Below, piece by piece: positions 17,094 through 24,947 of a stretch of DNA of 64,000 nt (positions are counted from its first letter, which is position 1; each line of letters begins with the position of its first letter). Origin of the DNA: JACRGC01 sp041305345 (lineage in GTDB: Archaea; Micrarchaeota; Micrarchaeia; Norongarragalinales; SBBD01); contig JBFYLP010000002.1 of NCBI GenBank assembly GCA_041305345.1, forward strand, positions 124,001 through 188,000, written 5' to 3'. The notes under the pieces were generated by a model. That model was given only the letters and a program-made list of their open reading frames with translations, searched no databases and had not been told where the DNA came from. A program made the translations under genes and the position numbers.

Positions 17094-17285
17094 TTGCCTG
17101 GACGTGACGGAACAGGGCCGATGGGCAAAGGTCGCAAAAGGGCAATGACGGTAAGTCGGTTTGGAAGGGGATTTGGCGGGAAATGTTTTTGCCCCAAATG
17201 CAACCAGGAACTGCCGCATATTCCCGGGCGGCCGTGCTCCCTTATAAAATGTAATAAATGCGGCAGTTACATGGCTAGGAAATAA
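17094..17285 (+). CDS. Small DUF5320-like Cys-rich protein
   Basis: A 63-residue protein, taking TTG at 17094 as start. That start gives MPGRDGTGPMGKG, the usual opening of DUF5320 and related small proteins, and has GAGGG at the right distance; ATG at 17085 is the alternative. The C-terminal half has two CxxC pairs (CPKC and CNKC) plus an isolated Cys before IKCNKCGSYM, suggesting a zinc ribbon or rubredoxin-like metal knuckle. DUF5320 proteins accompany NifX and MinD-ferredoxin genes in anaerobes; their function is not known. This is the first gene behind the palindromic operator at 17051-17070. Confidence 0.75.
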   Translation: MPGRDGTGPMGKGRKRAMTVSRFGRGFGGKCFCPKCNQELPHIPGRPCSLIKCNKCGSYMARK

Positions 17286-17311
17286 ATATTGTTTTTGAAA
17301 GGGTGTTAAAA

Positions 17312-18016
17312 ATGGATGAGGAAAAGAAGGACCAACTAAGCATGCCCCTGATCGGGGATGCGGCACCGCCGTTCAAGGCAAAGACAACCATGGGCGAAAT
17401 CAATTTTCCTGCAGATTATGCTGGAAAATGGGTGATTCTTTTCTCCCACCCGGCCGACTTCACGCCCGTATGCACAACCGAATTCATGACTTTTGCGTCA
17501 ATGCAGGATGAGTTCAGAAAAATGAATGTTGAACTCGTCGGCCTGTCAATCGACAGCATTTATGCGCATATTGCATGGCTTAGAACAATCAAGGAGAAGA
17601 TCGAATTCAGGGGGATGAAGAATGTGGAGGTAAAATTCCCCTTAATCGAGGACCTGAAGATGGATGTTGCAAAAAAATACGGGATGGTCCAGCCCAATGC
17701 ATCAAGCACCCAGGCGGTTAGGGCCGTGTTTATCATCGACGACAAGACCATAGTGAGGGCGGTCATATACTATCCTTTGTCTTGCGGAAGGAATATGCAG
17801 GAAATCAAGAGGCTGGTCTTGGCAATGCAAAAAGCGGACAACGAAGGCATAGCGACGCCAGCAAACTGGCAGCCGGGGGACGACGTGATAATACCCGCGC
17901 CGGGTTCGTGTGGAGCTGCAAAAGACAGGGTAGAAAATAAGGAGGAGGGAAAATACTGTCTCGATTGGTTCATGTGCCTACGAAAAGACAATAAAAATTT
18001 AGCTAAAAAAATCTAG
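17312..18016 (+). CDS. Peroxiredoxin (AhpC/Prx6-like)
   Basis: A 234-residue thiol peroxidase that reduces hydrogen peroxide and organic peroxides. The catalytic motif DFTPVCTTEF holds the peroxidatic C54. The thioredoxin-fold core and the family stretch IIDDKTIVRAVIYYPLSCGRNMQEI are intact. Further cysteines in SCGRN and in the C-terminal tail (GSCGAAK...YCLDWFMC) may resolve the sulfenic acid, as in archaeal Prx. I chose ATG at 17312 over the in-frame GTG three codons earlier because family proteins start near here and GGGTG provides a ribosome-binding site. It sits between two DUF5320-like genes and is likely in the same regulon. Confidence 0.93.
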   Translation: MDEEKKDQLSMPLIGDAAPPFKAKTTMGEINFPADYAGKWVILFSHPADFTPVCTTEFMTFASMQDEFRKMNVELVGLSIDSIYAHIAWLRTIKEKIEFRGMKNVEVKFPLIEDLKMDVAKKYGMVQPNASSTQAVRAVFIIDDKTIVRAVIYYPLSCGRNMQEIKRLVLAMQKADNEGIATPANWQPGDDVIIPAPGSCGAAKDRVENKEEGKYCLDWFMCLRKDNKNLAKKI

Positions 18017-18026
18017 GGTGATGAGT

Positions 18027-18287
18027 ATGCCGGGTGGAGATGGAACAGGGCCGTTTGGAAATTCAAATTGGACTTGCATGCGGGTAAATGGACGTGGAGC
18101 GGGCTTTAGAAGAGGATTGGGTAGGGGTTTTTGCCGAAGATTTGGCTTTGGATATGGCCAAGGAATGGCATATGCAAAACCAATAATGCCCTCAAAAGAC
18201 GAGCAAAAGGAAGCCTTGGAAGCCGAACTCAAGGAAATCGAAGCGGAAAAACAAGTGATAGAAACCAGGCTTAAGGAATTGGAGTGA
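18027..18287 (+). CDS. DUF5320 family protein
   Basis: An 86-residue protein. It opens with MPGGDGTGPFG and continues with a Gly/Arg/Phe-rich stretch (GRGAGFRRGLGRGFCRRFGFGYGQG). It ends in a short coiled coil (EQKEALEAELKEIEAEKQVIETRLKELE). This is the textbook DUF5320 layout; function unknown, seen next to NifX-type proteins. ATG at 18027 fits the family opening and has GGGTGA upstream; ATG at 18021 and GTG at 18018 are in-frame alternatives. The gene overlaps the long upstream extension of the next frame but not its likely start. Confidence 0.85.
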   Translation: MPGGDGTGPFGNSNWTCMRVNGRGAGFRRGLGRGFCRRFGFGYGQGMAYAKPIMPSKDEQKEALEAELKEIEAEKQVIETRLKELE

Positions 18288-18325
18288 CCCGCATTTTGGG
18301 GAAAAAAAGGGAAGAGGGGATTAAT

Positions 18326-18664
18326 ATGAAAGTGGCAGCCAGTTCAAACGGGAAGGACCTAAATAGCGCCGTAAGTGATGTTTTTGGAAGGTGCGGCTAT
18401 TTTATTATTGCGGACATCGAAGGAAAGAAAATTACCAAGACAGAGGCCGTTGAGAACGTCAGTGCGAAGCAGCTCGGTGGCGTTGGGATTGCCGCCGCAC
18501 AAACAGTTGTGGAAAAAGGGGCAAATGCATTGATAACTGGCAATGTGGGCCCAAGGGCATTGGATGTTTTCAGGCAATTTGACATCCAAGTCTTCAAAGG
18601 AAGCGGCCCGGTCAAAGAAGCATTGCAAAAATTTTTGGACAACAAGCTTGGTAGAATAAAATAA
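18326..18664 (+). CDS. NifX/NifB-type dinitrogenase iron-molybdenum cofactor family protein
   Basis: A 112-residue protein of the NifX-NafY-NifB C-domain fold: MKVAASSNGKDLNSAVSDVFGRCGYFIIADI, then GVGIAAAQTVVEKGANALITGNVGPRA and a C-terminal helix. Relatives carry or shield FeMo-cofactor precursors in nitrogen fixers. Most archaeal members live in non-diazotrophs and presumably bind another metal or iron-sulfur cluster. ATG at 18326 has a good GAGGGG at the right spacing and fits family length; the frame is open upstream to 18284. It is followed at once by a broken paralogue. Confidence 0.88.
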   Translation: MKVAASSNGKDLNSAVSDVFGRCGYFIIADIEGKKITKTEAVENVSAKQLGGVGIAAAQTVVEKGANALITGNVGPRALDVFRQFDIQVFKGSGPVKEALQKFLDNKLGRIK

Positions 18665-18674
18665 GAAACCGATA

Positions 18675-19033
18675 ATAACGATAGTTATCCCGACGAATGG
18701 AAAAAAAGGGCCGGATGACGCCTTCGCGGAGCATTTTGGAATGTGCCAAACATGCATTTTCCTTGATGAAGAAGGGAATGTGGGGGTAATAATAGAAAAT
18801 ACGGGCGAACATATTGGAAGGCCGGACTTCCGCCGGAGCTCGTGAAAAAGCATGGCGCAAGCGTTTTGCTGCGCAAAGGCATTGGGCTAAGATCACTTGA
18901 TTTATGTGAACAGCTTGGAATATTCGTTTATGTGCATCGCACCGGCACCGTAAAGGCAATGTTTGCATCGTGGAAGGCTAAAAAAACAGGTAGAGCGGGT
19001 TCCGATGACATTTGCAAGGAGCATCACTTATGA
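18675..19033 (+). pseudogene. Second NifX-type gene, frameshifted and lacking a normal start
   Basis: Directly after the previous stop, the frame reads ITIVIPTNGKKGPDDAFAEH, then FGMCQTCIFLDEEG, to about 18820, where it ends in a stop. Restoring one base near 18815-18820 (GGAAGG to GGAAAGG) joins it to AGLPPELVKKHGASVLLRKG, then IGLRSLDLCEQLGIFVYV, a good NifX-type C-terminus. No ATG, GTG or TTG precedes the conserved part in frame; an ATA stands where the start is expected. The 3' end overlaps the radical SAM start in ATGA fashion. This is either a decaying gene or a sequence error. Confidence 0.65.
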
Positions 19034-19794
19034 AAGCGGTTTACGGCCCCGTGGCTTCATGGAGATTGGGAAGATCGCTTGGAATAGATCCAACTTGCAG
19101 TAAAAAAAAGGCATGCTCTTTCAATTGCGCATACTGCCAGCTTGGAGTAGGCGAAATGGTTTGCGGAAGAAGGGAATTCGTAACCTTAAAAAAACTGGGA
19201 ACCGACTTGGAAGCAATTAAAGGAGTGGGGGCGGACGTCATAACCTTTTCGGGTACGGGAGAACCCACCTTGGCAAAAAACCTTGGGGAAATGATCGATT
19301 TGGCAAGGACCGTTTCCGGATTGCCGATAGCCGTGATAACGAATTCCTCCTTATTGCCGTTGAAGGAGGTAAGGCAAACGCTTTGCAAGGCGGATATCGT
19401 CCTTGCAAAATTGGATGCGCCGGACGAGGCCCTTTTTCAGGAAATTAACCGGCCCTGCGCGGGCATGCATTTCAAGGAATATTTGGAAGGGATTGAAACA
19501 TTCAGGAAGGAATTTCACGGCAAATTCGCATTGCAGATAATGTTTATTGAGCCGAATAAAGCGTCGGCAGGCCAATTGGCTGCGCTTGCAAAGGGGATTA
19601 ATCCCGATGAAATCCAAATAAATACCCCCTTGCGCCCCTGTTTTGTAAAAGCGTTAAGCCGGGAGGAACTCGGGGCAATTAAGCATGCCTTCAGGGGTTT
19701 GCAGAATGTTAAATGCGTTTACGGCGCCGAATTACCGAAAGTGGCTCCGATCGATTTGGAGGAAGTATACAAGCGAAAGAGGCCAAAACCATGA
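19030..19794 (+). CDS. Radical SAM protein of the NifX/MinD cluster
   Basis: A 254-residue radical S-adenosylmethionine enzyme. The cluster-binding CxxxCxxC is C29-C33-C36 in CSFNCAYCQLG, and the SAM-binding GTGEP motif is TFSGTGEPTLAKNLGEM. The MKAVYGPVASWRLGRSLGID opening is typical of archaeal radical SAM proteins found next to MinD-ferredoxin ATPases. Extra cysteines at 23 and near the C-terminus (RPCFVKA) may matter. The substrate is unknown; with NifX-like and MinD neighbours, maturation of a metal cofactor or protein is the leading guess. ATG at 19030 overlaps the preceding stop, and its own stop overlaps the next ATG, so translation is coupled. Confidence 0.88.
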   Translation: MKAVYGPVASWRLGRSLGIDPTCSKKKACSFNCAYCQLGVGEMVCGRREFVTLKKLGTDLEAIKGVGADVITFSGTGEPTLAKNLGEMIDLARTVSGLPIAVITNSSLLPLKEVRQTLCKADIVLAKLDAPDEALFQEINRPCAGMHFKEYLEGIETFRKEFHGKFALQIMFIEPNKASAGQLAALAKGINPDEIQINTPLRPCFVKALSREELGAIKHAFRGLQNVKCVYGAELPKVAPIDLEEVYKRKRPKP

Positions 19795-20714
19795 AAATAG
19801 CGATCACCGGGGGAAAGGGCGGAACGGGCAAGTCAATGGTTGCAACATCCTTGGCAGTTGAGTTCGCAAGAAATGAAAAAACATTGCTTGTTGACGCGGA
19901 CGCCGAATGCCCAAACGACCACCTGTTGCTTTCTGTTAAAAGAAAGGTGCACTGTGTTGTTAGCCAGCCGATCCCAAAATGGGATTTCAAAAAGTGCATT
20001 AAATGTGGCAAGTGCGCATCGGTATGCAAGCAAAACGCAATAATTTTTGTCAAGGGGAAATACCCCGCCTTTGCAAAGGACATCTGCATTGGATGCAAGG
20101 CATGCATTGTTTCATGCCCGGTAAGGGCTATAAGCCAAACAAAGAAGGAAATAGGGAAAATATACGCTGGAAAAAATTATAATGTAAACTTGCTTTCATC
20201 GGAATTGAAACTCGGGGAATTGGCATCGGGGGAAGTCGTTGCAGAGGTACGGAGGCAGACTGAAAAAATCAATAAAAAAATAAAGGCAAAAATAATCCTC
20301 ATTGACTCCGCTGCGGGTGTCGGATGCCCGGTAATCGCCTCTTTGGTTAACACCGACTATATTGTTGCAGTGACTGAACCCACCCCTTCGGCACTCCACG
20401 ACCTGAAACGGGTATTGTATCTGGCGGAGCATTTCGGGATCAGGCACGGAATTGTAATTAACAAGTCTGACTTGGAAAAAAGTTACTGCCAGAAAATAGA
20501 AAAATTCGCCATTCAAAAAGGAATCCCGGTTATCGGCAAGATCCCGTACAGCAGGGATTTTATCAATTCTACCATTCAAATGATCCCGGTAGTTGGGATA
20601 AACCCGGAGTACTCTGAAATATTTCAGAAAATTATTGGGAAAATAAGGCGGGAGTTAGGGACGGGCCCGAACTTGCGGAATAGCAAAATTATTGGATCAA
20701 GCATATTGCATTAG
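19791..20714 (+). CDS. MinD/ParA-type ATPase with inserted ferredoxin domain
   Basis: A 307-residue P-loop ATPase. The deviant Walker A is GGKGGTGKS (7-15), as in MinD, NifH and Mrp/NBP35. A complete 2[4Fe-4S] ferredoxin is inserted after strand 2, with ligands C69, C72, C75, C79 and C99, C102, C105, C109. A LIDSAAGVGCPV switch region follows. In archaea these proteins usually occur as a tandem pair beside NifX-type genes; only one is present here. They are thought to act in iron-sulfur or metal cofactor carriage, but that is not proven. ATG at 19791 overlaps the radical SAM stop (ATGA). Confidence 0.92.
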   Translation: MKIAITGGKGGTGKSMVATSLAVEFARNEKTLLVDADAECPNDHLLLSVKRKVHCVVSQPIPKWDFKKCIKCGKCASVCKQNAIIFVKGKYPAFAKDICIGCKACIVSCPVRAISQTKKEIGKIYAGKNYNVNLLSSELKLGELASGEVVAEVRRQTEKINKKIKAKIILIDSAAGVGCPVIASLVNTDYIVAVTEPTPSALHDLKRVLYLAEHFGIRHGIVINKSDLEKSYCQKIEKFAIQKGIPVIGKIPYSRDFINSTIQMIPVVGINPEYSEIFQKIIGKIRRELGTGPNLRNSKIIGSSILH

Positions 20715-20717
20715 ATA

Positions 20718-20752
20718 AATATATAAAATAGTAATGAATATACATTCGTTAC
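20718..20752 (+). promoter_or_regulatory. TATA box and palindromic operator, copy 2
   Basis: A TATA box (AAATATATAAAA, 20718-20729) is followed by GTAATGAATATACATTCGTTAC (20731-20752), an imperfect 22-base palindrome. It shares ATGAATATA-ATTC with the perfect palindrome at 17051-17070 and occupies the same spot relative to the TATA box. It precedes the DUF134 regulator gene, suggesting autoregulation by that protein. Confidence 0.75.
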
Positions 20753-20762
20753 AAGCGAGAAT

Positions 20763-21098
20763 ATGGCAAGGCCCAAGAAATGCAGGCAGGTGGAAAAAAG
20801 CCCCAGATGCGTCTATTTCAAGCCGGCCGGAATACCCATGCTCAAACTTGAAAAAGTAGAGCTTTCGGTTGAGGAAATGGAGGCGATCAGGCTTGCGGAC
20901 TTTGAGGAGAGGGAACAGGGCAGTACTGCAAAGAAAATGAAAATTTCCCAGCCGACATTTTCTAGGATTTTAAAGGAAGGCAGGAGAAAGGTTGCGGAAG
21001 CGCTATTCAAGGGAAAGGCAATCAGGATCAATGGAGGGGACTATCATATCGGAAAATATGAAAAGCATTGCAGATGCATAATAAGTGAAAAAACATGA
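20763..21098 (+). CDS. DUF134 family helix-turn-helix regulator
   Basis: A 111-residue protein with all DUF134 signatures: MARPKKCRQVEKSPRCVYFKP, GIPMLKLEKVELSVEEMEAIRLADFE, and a sigma70-region-4-like helix-turn-helix (AKKMKISQPTFSRILKEGRRKVAEAL). DUF134 proteins are predicted DNA-binding regulators that co-occur with NifX-type proteins. Cysteines near both ends (C7, C16, and CRC close to the C-terminus) could bind a metal or cluster and sense redox or metal state. The start lies only 10 bases after a palindromic operator with TATA box, so the mRNA may be nearly leaderless. Its stop overlaps the start of the next gene. Confidence 0.9.
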   Translation: MARPKKCRQVEKSPRCVYFKPAGIPMLKLEKVELSVEEMEAIRLADFEEREQGSTAKKMKISQPTFSRILKEGRRKVAEALFKGKAIRINGGDYHIGKYEKHCRCIISEKT

Positions 21099-21442
21099 AA
21101 ATTTGCATCCCATCGGAAGATGAAAAGACCATAAGCGGCGAACTTTTTGAAAAGGCAAGATATTTCGTAATATTCACCTTAAGGGGAAACACAATTACCG
21201 CAAGGAAAAGCATCAAGAACGAGCATCCGTCGGGGCCGTACGGAGTCAGGATGCGCATTATGAAGAAAATAATGGGATGCAGCGCAATTATTTGCAGGAA
21301 CATGTGCATACGGATGTACATGCTCCTGCAAAAGAAGGGGATAAAGGTAATAATAACGGAAGAGAAAAGTGCGCTGGTGGCAGCTGAGAAATTCTCAAGG
21401 GCAAAATACATCGAGGGAAACGGAATTTCAATATTGAAATGA
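21095..21442 (+). CDS. NifX-type protein, divergent
   Basis: A 115-residue protein starting MKICIPSEDEKTISGELFEKARYFVIFTL, a pattern shared with the NifX/dinitrogenase cofactor family. It lacks the usual GGVG-type loop and instead carries a Cys/Met-rich middle (IMGCSAIICRNMCIRMYMLL) that could bind a soft metal. Its ATG overlaps the DUF134 stop (ATGA), so the two are translated together. The third family member in the cluster, it probably has a distinct ligand. Assignment rests on the N-terminal pattern and context. Confidence 0.75.
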   Translation: MKICIPSEDEKTISGELFEKARYFVIFTLRGNTITARKSIKNEHPSGPYGVRMRIMKKIMGCSAIICRNMCIRMYMLLQKKGIKVIITEEKSALVAAEKFSRAKYIEGNGISILK

Positions 21443-21452
21443 TCGTGATTTA

Positions 21453-21635
21453 ATGCCGGAAGGAACACCGAGAAGCGATGCGGAACGAGTCGAGCGCCAT
21501 ACTGAGATTTATGGCGAGGGAAGCCAGCCGCCGACACAGCGTCAGGGGCTAGGTGCATACAGATACAGCTACATCGGTTTGATTGAAGCTTTTATTGTTG
21601 GCGCCATTGTCGGTTTCCTGCTAAGCCGTTATTGA
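21453..21635 (+). CDS. Small single-span membrane protein
   Basis: A 60-residue protein of unknown function. The first 35 residues are polar (MPEGTPRSDAERVERHTEIY), and the C-terminus is one membrane helix (YIGLIEAFIVGAIVGFLLSRY). The frame sits 10 bases after the previous stop and 9 before the next gene, consistent with an operon. No family recognised. Confidence 0.6.
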   Translation: MPEGTPRSDAERVERHTEIYGEGSQPPTQRQGLGAYRYSYIGLIEAFIVGAIVGFLLSRY

Positions 21636-21644
21636 GGGGATTTC

Positions 21645-22817
21645 ATGTGGAAGATTAATCAAATAGCGATTTTTTCAATGCTTATTGGAATGCTAATGCC
21701 GTTTACATCCGCAGCGGAATTCAATGGAGAAGGCGTCTCAATTGACTTTTTCTATGGGATCGGATGCCCCCATTGCGGGCGGGTAGAGCCGGTCATTAGT
21801 GAACTCGAAACCAAATACCCGGAAATGACGGTTTGGAAATATGAAATTTATCAGAACCGCACCAATTTATTGCTGATGAACGAATACTATGATTCATACG
21901 GCGTTCCCGAAGGATATAGGGGAGTACCGGTTGTTTTCGTAAATGGAAAAGCCATAATTGGCGACACGCCCATTATCGATAACTTGGAAAAAGAGATTTT
22001 GGCTATCGTAACAGTTTCCCCGACAATCCAACCGTCAGCCACAAACAAACCCAATAACACGGGTTCTAACGAAACGCCAACCATAATTCCAACCGCATCC
22101 ATCAAAGCCAATTCCACATCATCCGAGGATAAGCTGAAATCACTATCATTGATAACAATAATCGGCGCAGCCGTTGTCGATTCGATAAATCCCTGCGCAA
22201 TTGCCGTCCTGCTGATATTGATGGGGGCGCTGCTTGCAACTGGGGATAAGAAGAAAGCGCTGGTATCTGGGTTCGCGTTCACTGCTTCCATTTACATCAG
22301 CTACTTCCTGTTCGGGCTTGGGCTGTTCTCCGCCCTGCAGATATCCGGCCTCTCATATTTGTTTTATAAAATTGTCGGCTTTCTTGCGATAATCATTGGG
22401 CTGGCTAACCTCAAGGATTATTTCTGGTATGGGGGCGGGGGTTTTGTGATGGAAATTCCAAGAAGCTGGCGGCCTTCCCTTAAGGCAATGCTAGGATCGG
22501 TCACATCGCCCCTGGGCGCATTCCTGATGGGGTTTGTCGTTTGCCTTTTTGAGCTTCCGTGCACCGGCGGGCCGTACATATTCATCTTGGGGCTATTGGC
22601 AGAAAAATCAACAATGATGGCGGCAATACCGGTATTGCTGATCTACAACCTGTTTTTCGTGCTGCCACTTATCGCGATTACGCTGCTGCTCCATTTCGGG
22701 TTTGCCAATGTGGAAAAAGCCAATGAATGGAAGGACCGCAATTTAAGGGCACTTCATTTGGCCGCAGGGCTGGTAATGCTGGCTCTCGGGCTGGCAGTTG
22801 TCCTTGGGCTGGTTTGA
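21645..22817 (+). CDS. Thioredoxin-like domain fused to CcdA/DsbD-type membrane transporter
   Basis: A 390-residue fusion. A signal peptide (about 1-23) leads to an extracytoplasmic thioredoxin/glutaredoxin-like domain with active site GCPHC (C41, C44). A Ser/Thr/Asn/Pro-rich linker (about 125-165) follows, then six or so membrane helices of the CcdA family (VVDSINPCAIAVLLILMGALL, FLMGFVVCLFELPCTGGPYIFILG). CcdA/DsbD proteins carry electrons from cytoplasmic thioredoxin across the membrane to outside thiol proteins. The paired conserved cysteines (in SINPCA and ELPCTG) are present. Cytoplasmic electrons could come from the thioredoxin reductase encoded at 58217. It is upstream of and close to an ICMT gene. 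Confidence 0.9.
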   Translation: MWKINQIAIFSMLIGMLMPFTSAAEFNGEGVSIDFFYGIGCPHCGRVEPVISELETKYPEMTVWKYEIYQNRTNLLLMNEYYDSYGVPEGYRGVPVVFVNGKAIIGDTPIIDNLEKEILAIVTVSPTIQPSATNKPNNTGSNETPTIIPTASIKANSTSSEDKLKSLSLITIIGAAVVDSINPCAIAVLLILMGALLATGDKKKALVSGFAFTASIYISYFLFGLGLFSALQISGLSYLFYKIVGFLAIIIGLANLKDYFWYGGGGFVMEIPRSWRPSLKAMLGSVTSPLGAFLMGFVVCLFELPCTGGPYIFILGLLAEKSTMMAAIPVLLIYNLFFVLPLIAITLLLHFGFANVEKANEWKDRNLRALHLAAGLVMLALGLAVVLGLV

Positions 22818-22818
22818 G

Positions 22819-23262
22819 ATGAAAAAGGTGCTTCCGCCAACCTACTTTGCATTATTCCTTATCCTCGAAATTGCCGCATATTTCATTTTTCCCGCGGAAA
22901 GGATCGTTCCTGCCCCCATTAACCTTATTGGCGCTATTCCGGTCGTTTTCGGCATAGCTTTCAATTTATGGGCGGACAAACTGTTCAAGGAGGCAAAAAC
23001 CACAATCAAGCCGCACGAAGCGCCAACAACACTTATCACTTCCGGGCCATTCCGCCATAGCCGCCACCCGATGTACTGCGGGATGGCAGGGATATTGCTC
23101 GGGGTTGCAGTTTTCCTGGGGACAGGGGCAGCCTTCTTGTTCCCGGCATTATTTGTTGCCGTCATTGAAATGAAGTTCATTCCAATGGAGGAAACGAATT
23201 TGCAAAAGGCATTTGGGAAAAAATTCTCTGCTTACAAGGCAGGGGTGAGGCGCTGGATCTGA
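22819..23262 (+). CDS. Isoprenylcysteine carboxyl methyltransferase (ICMT)-like membrane protein
   Basis: A 147-residue integral membrane protein with the ICMT/PEMT C-terminal pattern: TSGPFRHSRHPMYCGMAGILLG binds S-adenosylmethionine, and PMEETNLQKAFGKKFSAYKAGVRRWI closes the active site. Archaeal members are of unknown substrate; lipid or small-molecule methylation is possible. ATG at 22819 comes one base after the stop of the CcdA fusion, indicating cotranscription; an in-frame start 7 codons earlier would overlap that gene. Confidence 0.85.
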   Translation: MKKVLPPTYFALFLILEIAAYFIFPAERIVPAPINLIGAIPVVFGIAFNLWADKLFKEAKTTIKPHEAPTTLITSGPFRHSRHPMYCGMAGILLGVAVFLGTGAAFLFPALFVAVIEMKFIPMEETNLQKAFGKKFSAYKAGVRRWI

Positions 23263-23310
23263 CTATTGCGCAGGATCTGCCCACCCCCCACTAGGGGTAT
23301 CCTTGGCGAA

Positions 23311-23326
23311 TGCCTCTCAAGAGGCA
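23311..23326. terminator. Short inverted repeat between convergent genes
   Basis: TGCCTCT-CA-AGAGGCA forms a perfect 7-base inverted repeat in the 170-base gap between the convergent ICMT and NRAMP genes; a T7 run lies about 60 bases on. It may mark transcript ends, but archaeal termination mostly relies on T runs, so the role is uncertain. Confidence 0.3.
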
Positions 23327-23432
23327 GAAGGCTTCCGGCACGCCCAAGAAACGGAAAGTTGCAGCCACAACCCACCAATCCGCATTTTTTTGCTTGGGAC
23401 TGACTATTTTGGGGATGCCCTTGTGCCTGATC

Positions 23433-24716
23433 TTATACGATGTTGATGCCAAGAAAACCAAGGAAAAGGAGCGCGTTCAAGATGGCAACAATCGCGCCCA
23501 CGGCCAAAAGCGCGACGGATGTGCCCTTGCTGTTCCTGTATTTTCCCATCACCTTCTTCGAGGAAGTGAGGTGAGCCTGGAGGAATATCGTAACCGGAAG
23601 CTGGATGCCAAGGATCATCTGGGAAATAAGCAGCCCGCTGAAGGGATCGGAGATGAAGAAAATTGCAATGCAGGCGCCTAGCAGGGAAATTGCCACTCCC
23701 AGCCTCGAATGCTTGTCCTTGATGTCGTAAGGCTCGTGGAAGATGCCCGCAAAGATGCTGCCTGCAGCCATTCCCGATGTTATCGTGGAGGACACGCCGG
23801 CGAATAGAAGGGCTATTGCAAATACAAGACCCGCACTATTGCCAAGTAGGGGTACTAGGAGGTCCCTTGCCTGCGATAGGTCGGTTGCTTCGACCCCGGC
23901 ACTGAAGAATACTGAAGCCGCAAGGATGATTATTGCGCAATTTATTGCCCACCCGACAATCATTGAGAACAATGTATCTAGGAACTCGTAGCGCATCTGC
24001 TTGCGCTTGACCTTCTCCTCCCTAAGGTTCCACTGCCTGCTCTGGATTATCTCCGAGTGCAGGAAAAGGTTATGCGGCATTACGACCGCGCCAAGGACGC
24101 TCATGATTATTAGCATCGAGCCGGAAGGGAGCGAAGGGCTGACAACGCCAACTGCAGCCTGCGCCCAGGAAATATCCGCAAGCGTGAGCTCATAGACAAA
24201 CGAAAGGCCTATCACCGAGACGAAGAGTATGATCAGTTTCTCGATGAACCTGTACGTATTCGAGATCAGCATGATGCCTACAAAGGCGGTAACTAAGATG
24301 GCACCCGCCTGGATGGGCACGCCAAAGAGCATATTCAGCGCGATCGCCCCGCCCAGGATCTCCGCGAGGGAGGTAGATATGGAGGCAATCATCGCGGATG
24401 CAAGTATCGGCCACGCATACTTAGGCTTTAAGTGCTTTGCAGTTGCCTCGGATAGGCATAAACCGGTTGCTATCCCAAGATGGGCTACATTATGCTGCAA
24501 AATGATGAGCATAAGCGTGCTTAGCGTGATCATCCACAGAAGCGAATAGCCATATCCGGCTCCGGCAGCAAGGTTGGCCGCCCAATTGCCCGGGTCGATG
24601 AACCCGACGGTCACGAGGAGTCCTGGCCCGATGTATTTTAGTATCTCAAGCCCGCCCAGGGAGGGCCTTTTCCTTTCCTTCCTCAAAAACTCCCCGATCT
24701 TGCTTGATAGTCTCAT
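23433..24716 (-). CDS. mntH: NRAMP-family Mn2+/Fe2+ transporter
   Basis: A 427-residue NRAMP transporter with about 11 membrane helices. The metal-binding DPGN motif is in helix 1 (VGFIDPGNWAANLAAGAGYGY). The helix 6 MPHN motif is VLGAVVMPHNLFLHSEII; the methionine there is the mark of transition-metal rather than Mg2+ specificity. It would import Mn2+ or Fe2+ with protons. A DtxR/MntR-type regulator is encoded at 57701-58138 and could be its controller, though no operator was found. A TATA-like CTATAAAAC lies about 50 bases upstream on the minus strand. Confidence 0.95.
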   Translation of the reverse strand: MRLSSKIGEFLRKERKRPSLGGLEILKYIGPGLLVTVGFIDPGNWAANLAAGAGYGYSLLWMITLSTLMLIILQHNVAHLGIATGLCLSEATAKHLKPKYAWPILASAMIASISTSLAEILGGAIALNMLFGVPIQAGAILVTAFVGIMLISNTYRFIEKLIILFVSVIGLSFVYELTLADISWAQAAVGVVSPSLPSGSMLIIMSVLGAVVMPHNLFLHSEIIQSRQWNLREEKVKRKQMRYEFLDTLFSMIVGWAINCAIIILAASVFFSAGVEATDLSQARDLLVPLLGNSAGLVFAIALLFAGVSSTITSGMAAGSIFAGIFHEPYDIKDKHSRLGVAISLLGACIAIFFISDPFSGLLISQMILGIQLPVTIFLQAHLTSSKKVMGKYRNSKGTSVALLAVGAIVAILNALLFLGFLGINIV

Positions 24717-24947
24717 TGTTACCAGCGATGCGTTCCAATTGGGAAATAGTAATCAGCCATATGTTTTATAGCCAATACGAAAGGGGCGATCAATCCGGGC
24801 AACATCGAGAAATACCCCAATGTTATCGGATGAAGGGAACCCGAAGTTCGCAGTGCTGGGAAATGTGCTGTTAAATTTGGAAGGAATTAACTAAGATTAA
24901 ACCTCACGTTTAAATACGCCTCGAATAAAGGTATGGAAGGTGATCTG

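Noticed and set aside
16161..17366. 401-codon minus-strand open frame
   Set aside because: It overlaps the NADH oxidase-like gene, the operator and the DUF5320-like gene. The peptide has no coherent domain.
23310..23681. Plus-strand frame starting with a basic peptide (MPLKRQKASGTPKKRKV)
   Set aside because: It runs into the NRAMP gene on the other strand, has no ribosome-binding site, and the hydrophobic part matches no family.
24820..24894. 24-codon frame in the gap before the cytochrome b5 gene
   Set aside because: It reads smoothly, but has no ribosome-binding site, no promoter and no recognisable relation; too little support to call it.
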